Assembly: GCF_022808955.1 (NCBI RefSeq)
Contig: NZ_JAKZEY010000012.1
Coordinates: forward strand, 1-64,000
Origin: Anaerococcus sp. AGMB09787
Lineage (GTDB): Bacteria > Bacillota > Clostridia > Tissierellales > Peptoniphilaceae
Direction of reading: 5' to 3'
Length of the DNA stretch: 64,000 nt
The notes below the pieces were generated by a model. It was not told where the DNA came from and did not search any database. It saw nothing but the letters and a program-made list of their open reading frames with translations. Shown here in pieces: positions 11,515 through 19,571 of the stretch; within the stretch, counting starts at the first letter, position 1, and the number at the start of each line of letters is the position of its first letter. Both the position numbers and the translations under genes were made by a program.

Positions 11515-11931
11515 ATGGATAAATTAACAAAAGAGGGATTAGTTTTAAATAATGATAAAGGACGCTTGACAGTAGAAGTCTTTAGAAATGGGGCTTGTGG
11601 ATCTTGTGCTGCCAATGGAAACTGCGCAGAGAGCAAGACTACTGAAATTGAAGTCTACACCCACGAAGATATCAAAAAGGGAGATTGGGTAGTTATAGAA
11701 GGAGATGCTAGCGAAGTAACCAAGCTTACTGCTAAGGTCTACCTCATCCCTGTAGTTATGATGTTTATAGGTGCAATCTTACCAAGCCTCTTTTTTACAA
11801 ATACAGGCTTAGATATAAACCTCATGACCCTCATATCAGTAGGGGTATTTCTTGCGATTTCAATAATTATTGTTAAAGCGATGGACAAAAAAGTAGAAAA
11901 AGAAAACTTGATGCAAGTTAGAAAAAAATAA
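11515..11931 (+). CDS. RseC/SoxR-reducing-system family membrane protein
   Basis: A 138-residue protein of the RseC type. An N-terminal soluble part carries the cysteine cluster GACGSCAANGNC (C-x2-C-x5-C, residues about 22-33), a candidate Fe-S or redox site. Two membrane helices follow (about 79-97 and 102-123), then a lysine-rich tail. In proteobacteria RseC homologues work with Rnf/Rsx electron transport; in clostridia the role is inferred only. It follows aspS by one base (TAAT ATG), so it is co-transcribed. Confidence 0.82.
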   Translation: MDKLTKEGLVLNNDKGRLTVEVFRNGACGSCAANGNCAESKTTEIEVYTHEDIKKGDWVVIEGDASEVTKLTAKVYLIPVVMMFIGAILPSLFFTNTGLDINLMTLISVGVFLAISIIIVKAMDKKVEKENLMQVRKK

Positions 11932-11946
11932 GAAAAATAAGTTATC

Positions 11947-11981
11947 ACCGTTGGGAAAATCTTCTGGGTTGACCTGACGGT
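11947..11981 (+). promoter_or_regulatory. Leader hairpin upstream of der
   Basis: ACCGTTGGG (11947-11955) pairs with CCTGACGGT (11973-11981), nine continuous pairs with two wobbles, around a 17-base loop. No T-run follows, so it is not an intrinsic terminator. It lies 24 bases before the der ATG and just upstream of its GGAG site. It may be a translational or RNA-stability element; I do not recognise a described leader. Confidence 0.5.
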
Positions 11982-12005
11982 AATTCTTAATTACGGAGAT
12001 TAATT

Positions 12006-13322
12006 ATGGTTATGCCAATGGTTACCTTGGTCGGAAGGACCAATGTAGGAAAATCGACCTTATTTAATAGGTTGGTTGGAAAAAGAAAATCAATAACTGA
12101 GGACATATCAGGAGTTACCAGGGATAGGATAGTCGATAAGGTTGACTGGCAAGATAAGGAATTCTTACTAGTTGATACTGGTGGTCTTGATATTTCAAAT
12201 AAGGAAGTTATGAATACGGAAGTAAAGGGTCAGGTAGAAAAGGCTCTTATGGAAACTGACCTTATCCTATTTATGGTAGATGGAAATGAGGGATTGAATC
12301 CTTATGATGTAGATATAGCCAATGAAATAAGAAGATACAATAAACCGGTAATAATAGTAGCTAACAAGCTAGATTCCTTTAAAAATACAGATAGCGTCTA
12401 TGATTTTTATCAACTTGGCTTTGATGAGCTTGCAATGATTAGTGCGGAGCAGGCTAAGGGTCTTGGAGATCTCTTAGATAAAATCATCTCTTTTATAGAC
12501 TTCTCAGCCTACGATGAGATAGAAGATGCTACAAGGATTGCTATAATCGGTAAGCCTAACGCTGGAAAATCATCCCTAGTAAATCTTCTACTAAATGAAG
12601 AGAGGATGATTGTAACAGATATAGCTGGTACTACTAGGGATGCAGTAGATTCTTACTGGTCTTATAATGATAATAATTATGTTTTAATAGATACGGCTGG
12701 CCTTAGAAGAAAGTCCAGAGTAAAGGAAAATGTAGAATACTATGCCAACCAAAGGACCTTTGATGCGGTAGATAGTGCAGAAATTTGCTTGTTCTTGATT
12801 GATGCAAGTGTAGGTGTTACTGAACAAGATGCCAAGATTGCAGGCTATGCCCACAATAACAAGAAGGCTATGATAATAGCTGTAAACAAGTGGGACCTAG
12901 TTGATAAGGACACCAACACCATGGTCAAGATTGAAAAAGAAATCAGATCTACTCTATCATTTGCACCCTATGCACCAATAGTATTTATTTCAGTTCTTGA
13001 AAATAAGAGAATAGATAAGCTATTAGACCTAATAGAGGTGGTATCAAATAACTACCACACAAGAATTAAGACAGGTATGCTAAATAACATCTTGCAAGAT
13101 GCTATAATGCTCAATCCACCACCACAAGATAAGGGTAAGAGGCTCAAGATCTTCTATATTTCTCAGGTCGGCACTGTCCCACCTAAGTTTATGCTATCAA
13201 TCAATAACAGGGACCTAGTCCACTTTTCCTATACCAGGTATTTAGAAAATCAAATCAGACAAAATTATAGGCTAACAGGTGTGCCTTTTAGCTTTGTATT
13301 CAAACAAAGGGGAGAAGAATGA
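12006..13322 (+). CDS. der: Ribosome assembly GTPase Der (EngA)
   Basis: Tandem-GTPase needed for 50S subunit maturation. Two G domains are visible: GRTNVGKST (about 10-18) with DTGG, and GKPNAGKSS near 184 with DTAG and NKWD; a KH-like C-terminal domain follows. Length 438 is standard. The first P-loop reads GRTNVGKS where most family members have GRPNVGKS; this proline-to-threonine change does not touch nucleotide-contacting residues. The ATG at 12006 is preceded by CGGAG at seven bases, so it is preferred over ATG at 12012. The stop overlaps plsY (GAATGATG). Confidence 0.97.
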   Translation: MVMPMVTLVGRTNVGKSTLFNRLVGKRKSITEDISGVTRDRIVDKVDWQDKEFLLVDTGGLDISNKEVMNTEVKGQVEKALMETDLILFMVDGNEGLNPYDVDIANEIRRYNKPVIIVANKLDSFKNTDSVYDFYQLGFDELAMISAEQAKGLGDLLDKIISFIDFSAYDEIEDATRIAIIGKPNAGKSSLVNLLLNEERMIVTDIAGTTRDAVDSYWSYNDNNYVLIDTAGLRRKSRVKENVEYYANQRTFDAVDSAEICLFLIDASVGVTEQDAKIAGYAHNNKKAMIIAVNKWDLVDKDTNTMVKIEKEIRSTLSFAPYAPIVFISVLENKRIDKLLDLIEVVSNNYHTRIKTGMLNNILQDAIMLNPPPQDKGKRLKIFYISQVGTVPPKFMLSINNRDLVHFSYTRYLENQIRQNYRLTGVPFSFVFKQRGEE

Positions 13323-13897
13323 TGAAGATTTTTATAGCCTTGCTATCCTACCTCCTTGGATCTCTTCCAGCAGGCTTTGTTATAGCCAAGTTTGTCTACA
13401 AGCAAGATATAAGGACTCTGGGTTCAGGTAATATAGGTGCTACTAATCTACTTAGAAATTTTGGTAAGTCTGCAGGCATTATGACCTTCGTCTTCGATTA
13501 TTTTAAGGGGATACTTGCAGTCTTTATCGGTAAAAAATTGATAGTAGATGGAGGAGTTACAATTGCACTAATATTTGTAGTTTTGGGCCATATCTTTAGT
13601 ATCTTTCTCAAATTTAGAGGTGGTAAGGGCATAGCCACTTCCTTTGGAGCCCTATGTGTTGCAGATTTTAAGATGGCGATGATCCTAATTACTATTTTTA
13701 TAATCTTAGTTGTTTTAACTAGGAAGGTATCATTGGGATCAGTTGTGGTAGCAAGTCTAGCGCCTCTACTAGGCTTTTACTATCACGGGATAAGTTCTTT
13801 CTCCTTTGCTGTATTATTTATTGGAGCCTTGGTTGAGTTGCGTCATAAGGATAATATAAAAAGGCTTATCAAAGGGGAAGAGAAGAAACTATTTTAG
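13319..13897 (+). CDS. plsY: Glycerol-3-phosphate acyltransferase PlsY
   Basis: Integral membrane enzyme that acylates glycerol-3-phosphate at position 1 from acyl-phosphate, starting phospholipid synthesis. About five membrane helices are evident in 192 residues. The three PlsY active-site blocks are present: LGSLPAGFVIAKF, GSGNIGATNLLRNFG, and GHIFSIFLKFRGGKG with SFGAL. It lies between der and gpsA, which makes its glycerol-3-phosphate substrate, a frequent Firmicutes trio. Translation is coupled to der by overlap. PlsX is not in the window. Confidence 0.97.
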   Translation: MMKIFIALLSYLLGSLPAGFVIAKFVYKQDIRTLGSGNIGATNLLRNFGKSAGIMTFVFDYFKGILAVFIGKKLIVDGGVTIALIFVVLGHIFSIFLKFRGGKGIATSFGALCVADFKMAMILITIFIILVVLTRKVSLGSVVVASLAPLLGFYYHGISSFSFAVLFIGALVELRHKDNIKRLIKGEEKKLF

Positions 13898-13905
13898 GAG
13901 CTATT

Positions 13906-14889
13906 ATGAAAATATCAATAATCGGTGCTGGGAGTTGGGCTAGTGCTATAGCCTCTCTCCTAAGTGATAAGAACGAAGTCTTACTTTATGCAAGGGATAG
14001 GGATCTTGAGAGATCAATAAATGAGGACCATGTCAATTTTAAATACTTCCCTAAGAAAAAACTTTCAGAAAATATAAGGGCTACATCAGATCTTAAAACT
14101 TGCTTTGAAAATAGAATCCTTATAAATGCTATCCCTACACAAAATGTGAGAAGGGTCTATGAAAATACCAAGGAATGGCTAAGGGATGATCAAGTTATAA
14201 TAAACTTATCCAAGGGACTTGAACTTAATACCCACTATAGGATATCTGAGATCTTGAAGGATATCTATGGAGATTTAAACTTTGCGGTATTAAGTGGACC
14301 ATCTCATGCAGAAGAAGTTATAGATAATATGCCTACTGTGGTAGTTTGTGCCTCAGAAGATCTAAAACTTGCCAAGGAAATTCAAAATATTTTCTCCAGG
14401 TCCTACTTTAGAGTCTATACCTCTACTGATGTAAATGGGGTAGAATTAGGAGGTAGTGTAAAAAATATCCTGGCCTTCTCTATTGGTATGGCAAGTGGCC
14501 TAGGCTATGGAGATAATTCCAAGGCTGCCCTAATTACTAGGGGCATCCACGAGATGGAAAGATTTGCCAGCCACCTAGGAGCGGAGCCTAAGACAATCCA
14601 TGGACTTGCAGGGATTGGAGACCTTATTGTAACTGCTACTAGTGAACACTCTAGAAATAATAGGGCCGGTAAATTAATAGGTCAAGGTAAGAGCCTAGAT
14701 GACTTGTCCAAGGAAATAAATATGGTTATCGAAGGAATTCCTACAACCAAGGCAGTTTATGAGCTATCTAGGGATATGGGTATAGAAATGCCTATAACAA
14801 ATGAGTTATACAAGGTCTTGTTTGAAGGCAAGGATGTCGACCAATCTGTAAGAGACCTCATGGGTAGGGATCTTAAAAATGAATATTAA
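13906..14889 (+). CDS. gpsA: Glycerol-3-phosphate dehydrogenase [NAD(P)+]
   Basis: Reduces dihydroxyacetone phosphate to sn-glycerol-3-phosphate for lipid synthesis. The N-terminal Rossmann motif is IIGAGSWASAIASLLS; the usual GxGxxG third glycine position is alanine (SWAS rather than SWGT), a tolerated variation. The catalytic lysine lies in ELGGSVKNILAFSIGMASGLGYG, and the substrate-contact loop is HGLAGIGDLIVT. Length 327 is typical. A good AGGAG site precedes the ATG. It completes the der-plsY-gpsA unit and is followed by the sepF promoter. Confidence 0.96.
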   Translation: MKISIIGAGSWASAIASLLSDKNEVLLYARDRDLERSINEDHVNFKYFPKKKLSENIRATSDLKTCFENRILINAIPTQNVRRVYENTKEWLRDDQVIINLSKGLELNTHYRISEILKDIYGDLNFAVLSGPSHAEEVIDNMPTVVVCASEDLKLAKEIQNIFSRSYFRVYTSTDVNGVELGGSVKNILAFSIGMASGLGYGDNSKAALITRGIHEMERFASHLGAEPKTIHGLAGIGDLIVTATSEHSRNNRAGKLIGQGKSLDDLSKEINMVIEGIPTTKAVYELSRDMGIEMPITNELYKVLFEGKDVDQSVRDLMGRDLKNEY

Positions 14890-14891
14890 AG

Positions 14892-14919
14892 TCGAAATTT
14901 TTTGCTAAAATGTTATAAT
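14892..14919 (+). promoter_or_regulatory. Extended -10 promoter for sepF
   Basis: TGTTATAAT at 14911-14919 is a TGn-extended consensus -10. A weak -35 (TCGAAA, 14892-14897) lies 16 bases upstream. It starts a separate transcript 36 bases before the sepF ATG. Confidence 0.65.
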
Positions 14920-14954
14920 AGTTATAGAGAAGAAAAATTTCAAGAGGGAGTATT

Positions 14955-15524
14955 ATGTTAGACAGGTTTAAAGAATTTATAGGCATCGATGATAATTATG
15001 ATGATTACGACGATGAGCAATTGTATTATGATGACGAAGACGAAAAAGTAGAAACAAAACCAGTAGAAACTACTAATAAAACAAATTATTCTAGTCTTTT
15101 TAGTGATAAGTCTTATGAAGGAGATGATAGTACCTATAGTACAAATTCATCAAAGGATAAGGAAGTATCATATAATTTTTCTACAACATCAAGGAGAGGA
15201 GATAACATAGTCAATATGAACGATAAAACTTTTAGTCCATCAGCTGGGATGAGAATTTCTATTCAAGAACCACTTGAATATGACCAAGATGCACCTAAGG
15301 TTATTGATGATATCCTTAATAGAAAAGTTGTAGTATTAAATTTGGAAATGGTTGACACAGACCTAAGAAGAAGAATTTTCGACTTTGTTTCAGGAGCTGT
15401 ATATGCCGTAGATGGAAGTGTAACTAAAGTAAATAAGGGAATCTTTATAATTAGTCCATCAGGAGTTGAAGTTAGTCAAGATATTAGGGAACAAGTTGAG
15501 GATGGAAATTACAATCAATTATAG
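14955..15524 (+). CDS. sepF: Cell division protein SepF
   Basis: Membrane-anchoring partner of FtsZ in Gram-positive bacteria. The 189 residues comprise an N-terminal amphipathic helix (MLDRFKEFIGI), a long acidic Asp/Tyr/Ser-rich disordered linker (about 12-85, with strings such as DDNYDDYDDE), and the SepF core (about 95-180: PLEYDQDAPKVIDDILNRK, VVLNLEMVDTDLRRRIFDFV, GAVYAVDG). The GAGGG site is close to the ATG. In Bacillus sepF is also followed by ylmG-ylmH; here ylmG and divIVA are missing and ylmH follows after a terminator. Confidence 0.95.
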   Translation: MLDRFKEFIGIDDNYDDYDDEQLYYDDEDEKVETKPVETTNKTNYSSLFSDKSYEGDDSTYSTNSSKDKEVSYNFSTTSRRGDNIVNMNDKTFSPSAGMRISIQEPLEYDQDAPKVIDDILNRKVVVLNLEMVDTDLRRRIFDFVSGAVYAVDGSVTKVNKGIFIISPSGVEVSQDIREQVEDGNYNQL

Positions 15525-15538
15525 ACCTTATTTTGCTT

Positions 15539-15577
15539 AATCTGCTGTATCCTATGGTGCAGCAGATATATTTTTTT
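15539..15577 (+). terminator. Intrinsic terminator/attenuator between sepF and ylmH-like gene
   Basis: ATCTGCTG (15540-15547) pairs perfectly with CAGCAGAT (15560-15567) and is followed by ATA and seven T residues. The T-run abuts the AGGAAAG ribosome site of the next gene, and I see no promoter between them. Confidence 0.82.
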
Positions 15578-15587
15578 AGGAAAGTTA

Positions 15588-16355
15588 ATGGCTTTAGAAT
15601 ATAATTTAGACTTTATAAGTGATAAGAGTAAAAAATCGAATATAAAAAAGGCCATCTCATCTCTAGAAAAGGCCTACTATACGTCTAGGGAAACTTCTAG
15701 CTTTTTCTTGGATCCCTTCGAAAGATCTGTTATAGGGGACATAGCTAGGAAAAATAATATAGATCTAGTTTTTCTTGGAGGAAATGAAAGAGCTGAGAGG
15801 CAAATTTTTGTGGCTAAGCCCTACTATGAGCCACTTAATAGTGAAGACTATATAAGGGTACTTGAATTTGAAAGCCTAGATATAAAACACCCTGATGTCC
15901 TTGGAGCCTTGATCCACCTTGGCTTTGATAGGGAAAGGATAGGGGATATAGAGGTCAGTGATGGCAGATGCGAGTTTGTGGTTCTAAAGGAAGATGGTCC
16001 TTTTATCAAATACAACCTAAGTAAGATAAAAAATGAAGGGGTTTCTATAGACTTTAAGCCTTCTAACGAACTAAAGGTAGTCGAACCAGCCTATATAGAA
16101 AAATCAGGTTTTGTATCATCACTTAGACTAGATAATATAGTCTCTCTTTTAATGAGTACCTCTAGGTCTAAGGTCAAGGAAATTATTAACAAATCCCAAG
16201 TCAAGGTAAACTACCAAACCATAACCGATGTAGCCTACAAGGTTGAAGAAAATTCTATGATTTCGATTAGAGGAGTTGGGAGATTTATCTTTGATGGGGT
16301 GACTGGCAGAAGCAAGAAGGATAATTACCATATAGAGTATAGGAAGTTAGTATGA
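15588..16355 (+). CDS. YlmH-like S4-domain RNA-binding protein
   Basis: A 255-residue YlmH-type protein linked in Bacillus to division and, more recently, to rescue of stalled ribosomes. An N-terminal region with GNERAERQIFV (about 66-76) and the middle block HPDVLGALIHLGFDRERIGDI are family signatures. The C-terminal S4 domain spans about 178-245 (LRLDNIVSLLMSTSRSKVKE, then QVKVNYQTITD). Ribosome site AGGAAAG lies six bases before the ATG. It overlaps lspA by ATGA. With no visible promoter, it probably depends on read-through of the terminator after sepF. Confidence 0.88.
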   Translation: MALEYNLDFISDKSKKSNIKKAISSLEKAYYTSRETSSFFLDPFERSVIGDIARKNNIDLVFLGGNERAERQIFVAKPYYEPLNSEDYIRVLEFESLDIKHPDVLGALIHLGFDRERIGDIEVSDGRCEFVVLKEDGPFIKYNLSKIKNEGVSIDFKPSNELKVVEPAYIEKSGFVSSLRLDNIVSLLMSTSRSKVKEIINKSQVKVNYQTITDVAYKVEENSMISIRGVGRFIFDGVTGRSKKDNYHIEYRKLV

Positions 16356-16798
16356 TATATGCACTTTTAATTATAATAGGAATAGTTTTAGATAGACTTA
16401 GCAAAAATTACGCAGTGAATAATTTTATAAATAACCCCATAGATGGGCCGATAATCAATCTGACCTATGTAGAAAATAGGGGAGCGGCCTTCGGGATATT
16501 ACAAGATAAGAGGGCGTTTTTTATACTTTTAACCCTAGCAATAGTAGGATTTTTGCTATATTATTTCATCAAAAACCTAAAGACCAATCCCAAAATTTTA
16601 AATTACGCCTTTGCTCTAATAATTTCTGGAGCCTTGGGAAATTTTTATGACAGGTTATTTCAAGGTTATGTAGTCGACTTTATAGAGTTTGCCTTTATAA
16701 ATTTCCCAGTCTTTAATATAGCCGATATTTTGGTGTCAACTGGATGTTTTTTGATTATAATTTATGTGGTATTTGAAAATAAAGAGGAAGAAAAATGA
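16352..16798 (+). CDS. lspA: Lipoprotein signal peptidase LspA
   Basis: Type II signal peptidase, an aspartyl protease that removes the signal peptide of prolipoproteins at the membrane. Four membrane helices are predicted in 148 residues. Conserved blocks are [10 protein letters not shown] (about 37-46) and the two catalytic-aspartate strands, [10 protein letters not shown] and [11 protein letters not shown]. Length is slightly below average but complete. It overlaps both neighbours by four bases, ylmH-like upstream and ung downstream. Confidence 0.97.
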   Translation: MIYALLIIIGIVLDRLSKNYAVNNFINNPIDGPIINLTYVENRGAAFGILQDKRAFFILLTLAIVGFLLYYFIKNLKTNPKILNYAFALIISGALGNFYDRLFQGYVVDFIEFAFINFPVFNIADILVSTGCFLIIIYVVFENKEEEK

Positions 16799-17478
16799 GC
16801 GTTCACATTGGAAATGATTGGGATGAGCTTTTAAAGGATGAATGGGAGAAGCCTTACTATAAGACTTTGAGGCAGTTTTTGATAAGAGAATATAAAACTC
16901 AAAAGATTTATCCTGATATGTATGATATCTTTAATGCTCTAGTTTATGTTCCTTATAAGGATGTAAGGGTAGTAATCTTGGGACAAGATCCATATCATGG
17001 CAGGGGTCAGGCCCATGGTTTTGCCTTTTCTGTCCAAAAGGGAGTCCCTACTCCACCTTCCCTACAAAATATTTACAAGGAACTTCATGATGACCTAGGT
17101 CTATACATTCCAGATAATGGCAACCTGATTAAGTGGGCAGAACAGGGAGTCTTGCTCTTGAATACAGTCCTTACTGTAAGGGAAGGAAATGCTAATTCCC
17201 ACAAGGGTATGGGCTGGGAAAATCTAACTGATAGGATAATAGAGCTTCTAAATAAGAGAGAAAAACCTATAGTCTTTATCCTCTGGGGAGCCAATGCAAG
17301 ATCCAAGGAGAAGCTAATTACTAATAAGAACCATCTTATTTTAAAGTCAGTCCACCCATCACCACTATCTGCCTATAGGGGATTTTTTGGATCAAAAGTC
17401 TTTTCCAAGACTAATAAATTTTTAGAAGAAAACAATATGAGGCCTATTGACTGGCAAATCGAAAACATAAGGAATTGA
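16795..17478 (+). CDS. ung: Uracil-DNA glycosylase (family 1)
   Basis: Removes uracil from DNA to start base-excision repair. Family-1 motifs are intact: the water-activating GQDPYHG with D65 at residues 63-69, and the C-terminal minor-groove loop [14 protein letters not shown] with its catalytic histidine. Length 227 is typical. It overlaps lspA by ATGA. The stop codon lies inside the 5' arm of the terminator shared with the convergent gene yprB-like. Confidence 0.98.
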   Translation: MSVHIGNDWDELLKDEWEKPYYKTLRQFLIREYKTQKIYPDMYDIFNALVYVPYKDVRVVILGQDPYHGRGQAHGFAFSVQKGVPTPPSLQNIYKELHDDLGLYIPDNGNLIKWAEQGVLLLNTVLTVREGNANSHKGMGWENLTDRIIELLNKREKPIVFILWGANARSKEKLITNKNHLILKSVHPSPLSAYRGFFGSKVFSKTNKFLEENNMRPIDWQIENIRN

Positions 17479-17508
17479 GGATCACAAGTGATTCTCAATT
17501 ATTTTTTT
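17473..17508 (+). terminator. Terminator between convergent ung and yprB-like gene
   Basis: AATTGAGGATCAC (17473-17485) pairs with GTGATTCTCAATT (17488-17500), leaving a tight loop, then a run of seven T (17502-17508). It contains the ung stop and the stop of the opposite gene. The + strand T-run is good; the minus-strand equivalent is poor. Confidence 0.85.
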
Positions 17509-18387
17509 GCTTAAACTTAGGATGTTTTTGTACTTGTAAATGTGTCCCTGCCTTATAACTAGGAAGTGAGGATCTATCCTAAGGTCGGTTTGATTTTCTA
17601 TGGCAAAGGTATTTATAGCTATATGGCCTCTAGTTTTGCCATCAAGGAGGCCGTAGAGGACTTGGAGATTGATGGTTATGTTTTTATTTTTTATTGAGAT
17701 ATCATAATTATCATTTACAAAAAATGCCTCTTCTTGCTCCTCTGAGGATTCTAGCTTGATATTAGCTATATCATTATTAATATAGACTGATTTTAGGGAA
17801 ACTTGACCAAGCCTGGTCCCTATTGTTAATTCTTTTATAAAAGACTTCTCTATATCCATCAATAGCTCGGTTGCAATGATATCATTTTGGTTATGTTTAA
17901 TAATTGGGAAGGGCTTATCCCTTTTGCCAAGGTCATCACTTAGCTTACTAATGGTCTTGTACCTTGATGGATCTACCCTATAAAAACCTACCAACTTCTC
18001 CATATCAGAAAGTTTGAGGGAGTCGAAGTCAAAAAATATACGGTATTTCTTGATAACTTTTAGGAGGTCTATGGTAGGTGGAAATATTGGAAGAAGTTTA
18101 TGGGCGATAAGGCGGTTATTTAGAAAGGGGATATCAAAGGTATCTCCATTGTAGGTAATAATTTCCTTCTCGGCTGACTTTTCTAAGTATATTCTTAGGA
18201 GCCTTTCTTCTTCACTATCATCTTCTGCAAAGTATTGGATGGTGTAGGCCTTCTTATCTTCACGAAAAACTAGGCCCAAGACCACTAGGGTATCAACTGA
18301 TGAATCAAGTCCAGTTGTTTCTATATCTAATACTATTTGATTTTCTTTAATGTTCTTACAAGCAATAATTTTTTTTATACATATCAT
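17482..18387 (-). CDS. YprB-like RNase H-fold 3'-5' exonuclease domain protein
   Basis: A 301-residue protein with the exonuclease fold of Bacillus YprB. Candidate metal residues lie in DIETTGLD (about 21-28), ITYNGDTFDIPFLNNRL (about 77-93) and the later HNQNDIIATELL (about 164-175), giving a DEDD-like set. The C-terminal half has no motif I know. Substrate is unknown. There is no Shine-Dalgarno before the ATG, and a TATAGT element ends six bases upstream, so the mRNA may be leaderless. It is the only minus-strand gene in the first 33 kb and is divergent from the cysteine desulfurase gene. Confidence 0.8.
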   Translation of the reverse strand: MICIKKIIACKNIKENQIVLDIETTGLDSSVDTLVVLGLVFREDKKAYTIQYFAEDDSEEERLLRIYLEKSAEKEIITYNGDTFDIPFLNNRLIAHKLLPIFPPTIDLLKVIKKYRIFFDFDSLKLSDMEKLVGFYRVDPSRYKTISKLSDDLGKRDKPFPIIKHNQNDIIATELLMDIEKSFIKELTIGTRLGQVSLKSVYINNDIANIKLESSEEQEEAFFVNDNYDISIKNKNITINLQVLYGLLDGKTRGHIAINTFAIENQTDLRIDPHFLVIRQGHIYKYKNILSLSKKIIENHL

Positions 18388-18393
18388 AGGTCT

Positions 18394-18399
18394 ACTATA
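18394..18399 (-). promoter_or_regulatory. Candidate -10 element for yprB-like gene
   Basis: TATAGT on the minus strand ends six bases before the ATG at 18387, placing the expected transcription start at or next to the start codon. No good -35 at 16-18 bases. Confidence 0.4.
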
Positions 18400-18403
18400 C
18401 TGT

Positions 18404-18431
18404 TTGTAATCTTTTTTAATAACAATATAAT
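18404..18431 (+). promoter_or_regulatory. Promoter for the cysteine desulfurase-thiI operon
   Basis: TTGTAA (18404-18409), a 16-base spacer and a perfect TATAAT (18426-18431), 21 bases before the ATG. It is the only candidate in the divergent 65-base gap facing right. Confidence 0.6.
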
Positions 18432-18452
18432 AAAAAGAGTTAAGGAGATATT

Positions 18453-19571
18453 ATGATTTATTTAGACAACGCTGCTACAAGTAAAATGAGTAAAAAAGCC
18501 ATAGAGGCTGAAGTTTATGTCTTAGAAAATTACTATGCTAATGCTTCAGCTATCCATTCCTATGGTATGGAATCAGAAAATCTTATAAAAAAATCAAGGA
18601 AAGAAATAGCAAATATAATTAATGCCAAGGAGAGTGAAATTTACTTCACTAAGGGGGCGACAGAATCTAACAATATTGTTATAGCATCCCTTGCTGGTAA
18701 GGACGGCCTTGCCCTTAGCTCTTCTATAGAGCATTCATCTGTGTATGATGCCCTTAACAATAGTGACTTCAAGAAAGTGATTTATTTGAAAAATACAAGG
18801 GATGGACAGATAGATCTAGATGATTTGAAGAAAAATCTATCCCATGAGGTCAAACTTCTATCACTAATCTATGTAAACAATGAAACTGGGTCAATTACTG
18901 ATATAAAGACTATTAGTAAAATTGTAAAAGACTTTGATGAAAACATTTTGATCCACTTGGATGGAACCCAGGCCCTAGGAAAAATTCCTGTAGATGTAGA
19001 AGATCTTGGTGTTGATACAATGAGTTTTTCTGGCCACAAGTTTCACGGACCCAAGGGAGTAGGGGGCCTTTACGTCAAAAAGAAGATTCTATCAAAGATA
19101 AAACCACTTCTCTTTGGTGGCAGGCAAGAGGTGATAAGTTCTGGTACAGAAAATCATCCAGCCATCTATGCCATGGCAGTAGCCTTAAGGGACGCTGTAA
19201 ATGAGGATAATTATTCCTATATAGACGGACTTAGGACTTATCTCAAAGAAAAAATAGAAGAAAGTATAAGTGATTATATGGTTATTTCTCCAGAAGAATA
19301 TTATAGTCCCTATATATTAAATGTTGCCTTCAAAAATATAAAGTCTGAGGTCCTAGTTCATTTTCTAGAAGATAGGGAGATTTATGTTTCATCAGGATCA
19401 GCCTGTGCCTTGGGAGCCAAGAGCAGGATTCTATCTGCCATAGATGTACCTGTGGATTATATTGATGGGGCTATTAGATTTTCTTTTTCAAGGGATATAA
19501 GAAGGGAAGATTTAGACACGACAGTAGAAGCCCTAAGAGAGGGTATTGAAATGATAAGAGGAGTTTTTTAA
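18453..19571 (+). CDS. Cysteine desulfurase (IscS/NifS family)
   Basis: PLP enzyme that moves sulfur from cysteine onto a protein persulfide. The PLP lysine is K196 in SFSGHKFHGPKG, and the persulfide cysteine is C318 in SSGSACALG. The opening MIYLDNAATS and KGATESNN blocks are typical. Length 372. It overlaps thiI by one base, which strongly suggests it is the dedicated sulfur donor to ThiI, as NifZ is in Bacillus; no iscU/sufU neighbour is present. AAGGAG precedes the ATG. Confidence 0.95.
   Translation: MIYLDNAATSKMSKKAIEAEVYVLENYYANASAIHSYGMESENLIKKSRKEIANIINAKESEIYFTKGATESNNIVIASLAGKDGLALSSSIEHSSVYDALNNSDFKKVIYLKNTRDGQIDLDDLKKNLSHEVKLLSLIYVNNETGSITDIKTISKIVKDFDENILIHLDGTQALGKIPVDVEDLGVDTMSFSGHKFHGPKGVGGLYVKKKILSKIKPLLFGGRQEVISSGTENHPAIYAMAVALRDAVNEDNYSYIDGLRTYLKEKIEESISDYMVISPEEYYSPYILNVAFKNIKSEVLVHFLEDREIYVSSGSACALGAKSRILSAIDVPVDYIDGAIRFSFSRDIRREDLDTTVEALREGIEMIRGVF

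Noticed and set aside
14990-15060. Low-complexity GAT/GAC-rich stretch at the start of sepF as a DNA repeat
   Set aside because: It encodes the acidic disordered SepF linker; codons vary and no regular unit is present.
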